In this document: positions 57,252 to 64,000 of the stretch, one piece after another | How positions within the stretch are numbered: position 1 is the first letter of the stretch | Layout of the letters: each line of letters opens with the position of its first letter | Source: Asterella californica | Taxonomy: Eukaryota; Streptophyta; Marchantiopsida; Marchantiales; Aytoniaceae | Direction: 5' to 3' | Length of the DNA: 64,000 bases | Assembly (NCBI GenBank): GCA_036924285.1 | Contig: JAYKYS010000004.1 | Span: 13,052,001-13,116,000 of the forward strand | Made by a program: the position numbers and the translations under genes | Notes under the pieces: model-generated | Database searches by the model: none | What the model was told of the DNA's origin: nothing | The model's input: the letters and a program-made list of their open reading frames with translations, nothing else

Positions 57252-58358
57252 GTGCATCCAAGCGAACTCAAGTTAGGTACTACATCCACGATGCAGAGCG
57301 AGAAGAAGGGACAAGGAGAGACTTCTTCATAGAAGCAAGCTCGGGAGGATAAGGTTCAACAGGAGCTATTCTTTCTGAACTGGTAATGGAGGACGATCCT
57401 TCACAACCGGAGGAGATGGTTGTGGTGCAGACAATGGATGTGGATGATCTGGTTGCATCCAAACAACAACCAGATATTGAGATGATGACGATGGATGTGA
57501 AGGGAGGTTGAGAGGAGCGCATTCGAGATGCTAAGGTTAGATTCATTTCACGGGAGGTCTAGGGTGAGATTACAAGAGAAGTCCATGATGCCTACATTGA
57601 CATCATCAAGGGCAAACGACATGCTTAAGATGAAGGAGAGTGGACGAACGCTCTCGAGATTACAGATACAAGATGATGGGTAAGGATGACTTACAGGAGA
57701 GAAGTCATTGCTGAAGCTGATTAGGGTTGGGAGGATGATGCTTGAGAGGTAGTAAAAGTTTTCAGAAGAAGACAAGGGAGGATAATGATTGCAGAAGATA
57801 TCATTATACAGGGAGGATGATGATTGAAGAAGATATCATTGTACAACGAGACAATGATGGTTGCGATTGGGATTTTGATTGTAGCGGTGTGGTTTTTTAT
57901 TTTTAGAAAACAAAAGAGAATAGAATGATATGTACGATGACATCTACAGACTTGAGGTTGAGGGTTACAGTCAGGATATGCGGTGATGATTAACATGATG
58001 GGTGATGTCTACTATGATAATTGGGTCACAAACCTCGACGGTGAGATTCTACTGAATAGATGGAAGACATTTCTATGGTAGGATGATTTACTGCTTCTAT
58101 GTCTTCGAACTCATATTGAAAGATGTAGATATCTAGAGGGGGTGAATAGATTGGAGGTTGAAGAAGAAAGTTGATGAGCATGGATCTAGGGATTATCATG
58201 ACAAGATAGAAACTTCAAGATGACAATCAAGTTGTAACCTTGAGGGTCAGGTTGACTGAGATGAGAAGGAGGACGACAAGATGAGATGCGTGCCGGTCCA
58301 CTCTTTAGTTGGTATCTTTGGTGCATACCGGAAGATGCACATATTTGGAGGGGGTGGA
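57252..58358 (+). pseudogene. G3 internal remnant after E2
   Basis: The first 470 bp read, with about six stops, as the acidic linker after gag (LSELVMEDDPSQPEEMVVVQ, EERIRDAKVRFISREV). From 57,720 to 58,290 nothing is recognisable; two 35-bp near-repeats with GAAGATATCATT lie at 57,790-57,850. All of RT, RNase H and integrase are missing. The polypurine tract GGAGGGGGTGGA at 58347-58358 closes it. Confidence 0.6.
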
Positions 58359-60054
58359 TGTCGTCTCATGGACCGGCTTTTACATGAAAATCAAATTTCA
58401 ACTGTTATCGTTCTCAAAGACACTCATGGGAAAAGCAAGCTAAGCCTCAGCTTACGACCTTTTTGCACAACTTTGGATCTTCACTTTCATTACATCGATG
58501 GGTAGAGTTTGTTGTCAGCTTCCCATGGACACTTTGTCTACTTCATTTGGACGCCTAGTGGAGAAGTTATGAGACTCGAAAGAAGAGAAAATCAAGCTGG
58601 GCCCTAATTTACTTTTGCTGACTGGGTATTTGCAGCTCCAGTCGCTATACTAAGGACGCAAGGGGCTTGCTTCCTGATAATCTGAGAGAACTTGTACGTA
58701 CAGAGACTGACGTAAGGGGGCAGCTTAAGGGGCTAGCTTGCATCTATGATCTGTCATCAGACGGTTCGGGAGATTTGGAGTTCAATGCAAACGCACAAGA
58801 CGTTGTTGGGTTCAGATATGTGCAGGCTACGCGTTGTGTTGGTTAAGACGATTCATGAAGAGGCGGATCGAGGAATGTGTACAGAGAGAAATTGAGACGC
58901 AAGAAGAGGATTTGGAGTGCTTCAATGAAATGCTTCGGGCCCTTCCGGAGTCCAAACTTGCTTTCCTTGTATCCATCACGATTAGAACGCTGAGTTCTAC
59001 AAGAAATTGAAGACGATACGAAGTTTCATCAGGAGGTTTGAGAGTTCGGGGTGAAATTGACTCGCAGGGAAGCGCTTACGTCAGTTTGTTCATCTGCGAC
59101 TTGAGATTGGGTTGTTCTCTGTGATCGGTGAGCCAAGCTCTTCGTTATTGGTGCCTACGTGATCAAGGAATCTTCATCTACGCATAGGAGAAGACAGTAC
59201 GTGGATTGGATTGTTGGTTTGGGTGTGGTGAGCAAGTTTGAGCCGTAAGGAGTCGATTTACGTCAGTTTTTTGCAACCTGCGACCAAATTTCTTGTGTGG
59301 TTTTTCAAAGAGAACTCCAAAGGGCATGTTTGGAGTCTCGTTGGGTTCAGGATTGCTAGATCTACCTACCAGAGAAAATGGATGTCAGATCAAACGATCC
59401 GTTTGGATGGTGTGTGCGATTGTAAGCCGCAAGGAGGAGTTTTTGAATGTTTGATCACTTACGACCAAAAATTGACGATATCTCAGTTGTCGAGAGTTGG
59501 ATCTGAAGGTTCCTTGGACCAGCGGAGTCAAGGAAGAAGACCCTATCGAAATCTTAAGACCGTTTGGTGAAAGGAGAAAATCCTCAGATAAGTTTTTTTG
59601 ATTCCTTCGCTACGGTTTTCGTCTTTTTGAGTTCGTTGGAGTTCTAGTTGGTTATGTACAGCTTGTGGTAGCTAGCTTTAGCTAAGAGCTTGTACATGGA
59701 TGTTGTTTGGACTTGGGTTTGAATCGCATGATACTGGTGTAACTCTTTTTGTCAACAAAGAGATATTTCTCTTACTTTGAACTATACCTCGATAGTTTTA
59801 GGTCTGGGTTGAGATTCAAGGACTCGTTTTAGGGGGGTTTTGAAGCATATTACAGACCTCTCAAGTCTATTTCTTAGTTTTGTGTTCTTAGGGAGAAAGA
59901 ACCGACAGTGTATGTACATTGGGAGTTGGTATATATTGCGATGCTCGTTTTCGTGCTTGTTTCTCTCTTTCTTATCTCTGTTCAGCACACTACATCTCCA
60001 CACCAAAAACCTCGCGTTTTCTTGGACATCCTTCACGCAAAATCTGACATGACA
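58359..60054 (+). repeat. G3 3' LTR
   Basis: 1696 bp, TGTCGTCTCATGG to CATGACA, with one 157-bp unit where the 5' LTR has two. TATATATT at 59930-59937 lies about 120 bp before the end. Confidence 0.85.
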
Positions 60055-60190
60055 ACGGGATATGGATTACAAACCTACGACTAACAATGGGATGACCTAG
60101 CATCCGATCTCTTGATCTTCGCACCGAATAAAGTGCATATCACGTATTCGATCATATGACTATCTTGAGTTCGAGGGACCAAACCGTCAG
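60055..60190 (+). pseudogene. Possible continuation of the PHD-bearing pol gene
   Basis: In the frame that would follow GTT ATC at 17325-17330, this reads TGYGLQTYD, a stop, then QWDDLASDLLIFAPNKVHI, which looks like protein. If correct, the whole 17332-60054 block is one insertion in that gene. No target duplication supports it, so confidence is low. Confidence 0.3.
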
Positions 60191-60204
60191 TTAAATGAGC
60201 AATT

Positions 60205-60735
60205 GTGGTATATCTTTGTATATGTACGACGCTATGTGCTTGTTATGTATTTTGTATTTTAGACAGCTATGTATGTTGTGTAGCAATGTGTATGTGCATG
60301 ACAGTTGTCACGTCATTTTTGTCAGTTGCTAGTTCGACCGAGTGCGAAGTGATGCGCACCGTTAGTACCGTTAGCACCATTAGTACCGGTAGTTCATGTA
60401 GTGCCGTTATGACCATTAGCGGAGTTTCTTTGATTGAGATCACCAAGGAGTATATTTCGAGTTGGAGCTTCTAGTCTCTCATTTTGTTCAGTTTGAGTCT
60501 TCAAGCTCCTAGCTATGATAGATGTCCTTAGTGAGTAGAACATGTATTCTCTGCGAGCACATAGTGGGTTTGGCTTGATTCGCGAGTGATTTGTTGTTGG
60601 TTGGCATGTGTTTATGCATGTATTATCATATTTATATATACTTGTGTATGTGTATGATTCTTTGTGCTTGTTATGTATTTTATAGTTTAGACAACGATGT
60701 ATGTTGTGTATCGATGTGTATGTCCATAACAATAT
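60205..60735 (+). repeat. Pair of 100-bp TG-rich direct repeats
   Basis: 60210-60310 and 60635-60735 share GTGCTTGTTATGTATTTT and TGTATGTTGTGTA in the same order. Both give Cys-rich ORFs (60205-60474 and 60591-60827), which I take as by-products of the TG bias. Confidence 0.65.
60358..60394 (+). repeat. 9-bp minisatellite, GTTAGTACC type
   Basis: Four imperfect units: GTTAGTACC, GTTAGCACC, ATTAGTACC, GGTAGTTCA. Confidence 0.6.
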
Positions 60736-60754
60736 ACTTGTCGATCAAAATATT

Positions 60755-61100
60755 TCAAAAAAGAAAATTACAAAACTTTAGACTTCAGCTTTCACTCGCT
60801 ACTAGACCTTTCATGATAGAACAATGACTTTCAATAGTCATATTGTGGGTTATGATCTTGAAGGTACTCTTTCTCCATCCAATTTGAGACAGTCGACTAG
60901 TGTCTCCAAAAGTTTAATCACTTCTTATGTATGGTATATCTGATACTTCTCAGTTGTTTGTCTTTAGAGTGGGATATCATGTTATAGGGTGAAATGTTTT
61001 CTTGTGAAATATATACTCGCTAGACAAAAGAATCCGAAGGAGAATTTAATTACAAAAACTTTAGACTTAATTTTCACTCGCTATCAGAGTTTCCGTGATA
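60755..61100 (+). repeat. Pair of 45-bp direct repeats
   Basis: ACAAAACTTTAGACTTCAGC... near 60770 and ACAAAAACTTTAGACTTAAT... near 61050 share a block ending TTTCACTCGCTA. Between them I see nothing recognisable. Confidence 0.5.
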
Positions 61101-62040
61101 AAACCGACTAATATATTCTATTGGATCTGCACACGTCATCTGAAAAATTAAAAGAATTAAAAGAATTAATAAAAATATAGAGTAGTAGATTTGATTTCTT
61201 GCAAGAAAATGAATTCATATCGTAGAAGAGGAGATTGAAAACCTCCATGTAACATATTGTCTATAATCCGCCTCCATTGGAATTTGTTTCTTGAAACTTT
61301 AGCCTTATCAGCCTTTGATTTAAGATCAGATGTATGCTTTGTCAGTTTGCTTGAATTTATGTGAAGGTCCGGTGATCTGGAAGTTGTCGTAGTTTGGACT
61401 TTAGTATTGGTCAAAACTGAAAGTTTTGTCTAGCTTCAGTTGAATTAATATGGTATGAATTTGGATGCACTTAAAATGCAAAATGCTCCTCAATGTCAAG
61501 TGAGGAGCACATGCGTGTGGAAACCATGTTGTATTCCTCCAAGTCCAAAGCAACATCAAGATTTCTTACGTCTCATGCTTTTGATGAGATGTTTTCGCAT
61601 CAAAAAAACATGTGCCCGATTCATGTTTGAGCCGATGTTTGTTTTCGCAATATTCATACACTACAGTGGCTCATTGGGACCAAGATTGTTTACTCGTTGT
61701 CATACAAAATTCCACAAAGTCGTGTTTGGGATAGCACCGAGTACCTGGCTGCTAAAGACAACGTAGTAGTATGTGCGGAGGGTAACAACCTCAAGTATGA
61801 GTCTTCTTGTCTATGGCCTTGACTTTTTTGCATCCTTAAACTGAACCTGAACTTCAAATGCTCACAGTATGCTCAAATTTTCCAAATCCGATGACTGTCA
61901 GTTCACTGAAAACCCTTACAGGTTTCTTTCCAATAATACCCATATTACTGAAAACTGACATGTATAGTTAAAGTTGTGAGTAGTTAAAGTTTCAATCTTT
62001 ACCTCGAGTATGTTATCTCGATTATAGAATCAACGATTAC
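61100..62040. other. Unassigned stretch
   Basis: Two ORFs (61166-61414 minus, 82 codons; 61455-61766 plus, 103 codons) have no motif, no signal sequence and no partner elsewhere in the window. I see no transposon ends here. It could hold degraded host or transposon sequence. Confidence 0.3.
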
Positions 62041-62059
62041 ACCTGACCCTTCAACCTGC

Positions 62060-62880
62060 AAACATCTATTTCAGAATCGAGGTTGGTACCCTAATTCTCA
62101 ATCTTGCTCTCAAAAAATAAATCTGTTGAAAATAATTTTCTGATATAAACTTTCCTTCTATTTTTTACCTCCCTTTTCCGGTTGCAACTCCACCATAAAA
62201 CTTCATCCAAACAAATCACTCAAAAACCTCGATTTCAGAATGGAGGTTGCCCTACAAAGATAGCTGAATCCAAAATAGCCCTCCAGTCTCTACTTCATAA
62301 TATGTACTCCCAAGTAGTCTTTTCACCTCGTGAACTTCAAAAGCATATAACTCCTTTAGTATAGCTCCAAACGAGACAAATGGATGGTGTAAGAAAGGCT
62401 TTAAAAATTCTTTCGGATGATAACAGTATCTCTCGAAACAGACATCAACATCAGAAGTTACAAAACCTCAAAGTTCTACTTTTCTCAACTCATTATAAAA
62501 CATCAATTTCAGAATCAAGGTTGAAGATCCCTCTAAGATGTTTTTCCAAAGAGCACACACCCTCAACCACAATTTCAGAATCCAAGTTCATATCTCTCAA
62601 CCCAAATATTCAACTTAAAAAGTATTTGTGTACTCAAAAGTTCTCAAAACACTATTTATTTAAGTAAAAAATTGTACATTTATCTTTAAGTACACGTTTC
62701 TGAAAATAGGACCAAAAACAATGACTTTTATACTGTTGGAAAACTCTCGCCAAACATGTTCCAATGATATAAACAACGTAAATAATTGACACCCCAGTAA
62801 AAACTTACGGCTGTTTGAATTTACGGTTTTACCCAATCTTAGTGTAAACTTTGATTTCAAAATCGAAGTTTGAGAACTTG
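62060..62880 (+). repeat. Dispersed 17-bp motif, five copies
   Basis: A motif close to ATTTCAGAATCGAGGTT recurs at 62068, 62232, 62506, 62571 and 62853, each followed by pyrimidine-rich sequence. The spacing is uneven (about 65 to 280 bp), as in a decayed satellite. The two ORFs over this stretch are not convincing. Confidence 0.5.
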
Positions 62881-63084
62881 TTCCTCTCAACTTCAATGTC
62901 AAAAGTGAGATTTAAAGTTTTTGTTTAGTGCTCCAAAAAGCTCAATGTGTGTTTCGGCAGCCTGACGGCTTTAGACTCAAAGAAATCTCGTAACAAAGAG
63001 AAATCTCAGTTTTTATATCTCACGAGCCGCTTGCCTGCCATCCAAATGTCACCTTTGAAAATTCTATCTAGATTGCCAAGTGGC

Positions 63085-63320
63085 AGCCATGCATGTTGTC
63101 ATGTAGCATTAACCTATCATGTCGCCAATTCTTCACCATGTCAACACCAAAAATCCACTCAGCATTTCGTCACTTAGCAAAAATCCATCGAGTCACCACT
63201 CGTCATATCACCAAAAAATATCATGTCAACAAACTTTTCACATCAACTTTTTTACATGTCAAATATTCAATGCCATGTTCAACACTTGCCATGCCATCCT
63301 TTGTATGTCATATCAGCAGT
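63085..63320 (+). repeat. CATGTCA-rich low-complexity stretch
   Basis: CATGTC, CATGTT or CATATCA occurs about every 20-25 bp. The ORFs at 63093-63383 and 63119-63340 are by-products. Nothing recognisable follows to 63,730 except AT-rich sequence. Confidence 0.45.
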
Positions 63321-63736
63321 TGTCTTCATCCAAACCCTAAAACTTTCGGCCCTCATAACTCTTTTAATATTAGTCATTTGTGATGATTAAAAAACCAACC
63401 GTGCTCTACTCATCAAGCTCTACACAATGATGTCCTCGTATTCACATTTTGAACAAGATTGGGAAAATTTGTCTCCCAACCTCCTTTTCACTCACTAGCG
63501 AGTCCACTACACGACATCGCTGACTTAGCCGAAAGCAAGCATCAAAATTGTTCAGGACCATGAGCAATGTCAACTCAACAAAGCCGTGAAGAGGTGACAT
63601 GTACTTCTGCTTAAGCGTATCTTTCAGTCATGATCTGCCAGACTCGATATAAGATAAAGATAACAACAATTATATGTTGACTCCAACTTCTAGAGTAACA
63701 CTTAGGTATGTTGGGTCTTAAGTTGCACTCTATCCT

Positions 63737-63870
63737 TTCAAGATTTGGAACTTATGTTCCTACTAGACCACAAAGGAGATTGATATATAAACTATATCTC
63801 TTCAAGATTTGGAACTTACGTTTTTACTAGATCGTGGAGGAGGTTGATATATAGTATTTATCTAGGAGGA
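63737..63870 (+). repeat. 70-bp tandem duplication
   Basis: TTCAAGATTTGGAACTTA occurs at about 63738 and 63808, each followed by an ACTAGA...GAGGTTGATATATA-like block. Confidence 0.75.
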
Positions 63871-64000
63871 TATGCGTTCTTCAAGATAGGAGGAGAGGCT
63901 TTTGTATGATAGGTGTTGACAGGCATGTACGGTCTTCTTCTTATTCCATTGATGAATTAAATCATGGTGTTAGTTCGAATGATTTTTGGATCATGGAAGT

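Larger units (their letters stand above)
17332..60054 (+). mobile_element. Element G3, host of F, C, B, D and E2
   Basis: The 5' LTR is 17332-18525 plus 37216-37859. The primer site is 37864-37881. Gag is spread over 37900-38709, 50968-51385 and 57252-57720. The polypurine tract is 58347-58358 and the 3' LTR is 58359-60054. RT, RNase H and integrase are missing, so it was mobilised by another element or lost them later. Without its passengers it is about 6 kb. I see no target duplication: ATCA stands on the left and ACGG on the right. The two LTRs may therefore come from different copies. Confidence 0.65.

Noticed and set aside
57235..57260. CACTA-type transposon end (CACTACAAG)
   Set aside because: In both E copies the sequence after CACTACA differs and equals the 5-bp duplication, so CACTACA is the right end of E, not the left end of a CACTA element, and the duplication is 5 bp rather than 3.
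60205..60827. Cys-rich small secreted proteins
   Set aside because: Both ORFs come from TG-rich direct repeats, lack a signal peptide, and break differently in the two copies.
61166..61766. Possible host gene
   Set aside because: No motif, no splice or start context I can support, and no repeat partner; left as unassigned.
63093..63383. Short proteins at 63.1-63.4 kb
   Set aside because: They follow from the CATGTCA-rich repeat and overlap each other in two frames.

Overview
The window is eukaryotic and plant-like (a streptophyte). It is almost entirely transposable elements nested inside one another; I find no host gene that I would defend. The evidence is several Ty3/Gypsy-type LTR retrotransposon families whose reverse transcriptase resembles the plant Athila/Tat (non-chromovirus) clade, primer-binding sites that look like plant tRNA 3' ends, and TATA boxes inside the LTRs. 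Some families look more like non-flowering-plant or algal elements (one pol gene carries a PHD finger), so a bryophyte, lycophyte or charophyte is my guess, with low confidence.

Layout, oldest layer first. The substrate is a decayed Ty3-type pol gene on the + strand: integrase at 4798-5658, then its C-terminus and a PHD finger at 16990-17331, possibly resuming at 60055. Left of it (1-4797) are two partial LTRs of family G with an antisense F-like LTR between them. Element E1 (5659-16984, 5-bp target duplication AAGAC) sits in this pol gene. E1 itself hosts a solo LTR H (5930-7303, duplication CCGC) and an antisense element A (7895-12700, duplication GATC).

Element G3 (17332-60054) fills the rest. 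Its 5' LTR is split by element F (18526-37211, duplication GCGG). F's gag is split by antisense element D (24350-32061, duplication GTAC), the best preserved element here. G3's gag is split by antisense element C (38714-50963, duplication GTTC), which is itself split by element B (from 42805, its 5' LTR lost), and then by element E2 (51391-57246, duplication AGCAC). The G3 3' LTR is 58359-60054. The last 4 kb (60.2-64.0 kb) hold only short, low-copy repeats and no recognisable gene.

How the pieces work. A, B, C and D are related Athila/Tat-like elements encoding gag, protease, RT, RNase H and integrase in one long ORF. D and B also carry two upstream ORFs not part of the usual gag-pol: a two-zinc-motif protein and an overlapping micro-ORF of about 55 codons. 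F, G3 and the PHD-bearing pol are a second, more divergent group, mostly pseudogenes. The most unusual item is family E: two copies with clean 5-bp duplications and TGT...ACA ends, no LTR pair, extreme density of the hexamer GAAGAC, and one long coiled-coil protein. It may be a giant solo LTR that carries a gene, or an undescribed class of element.
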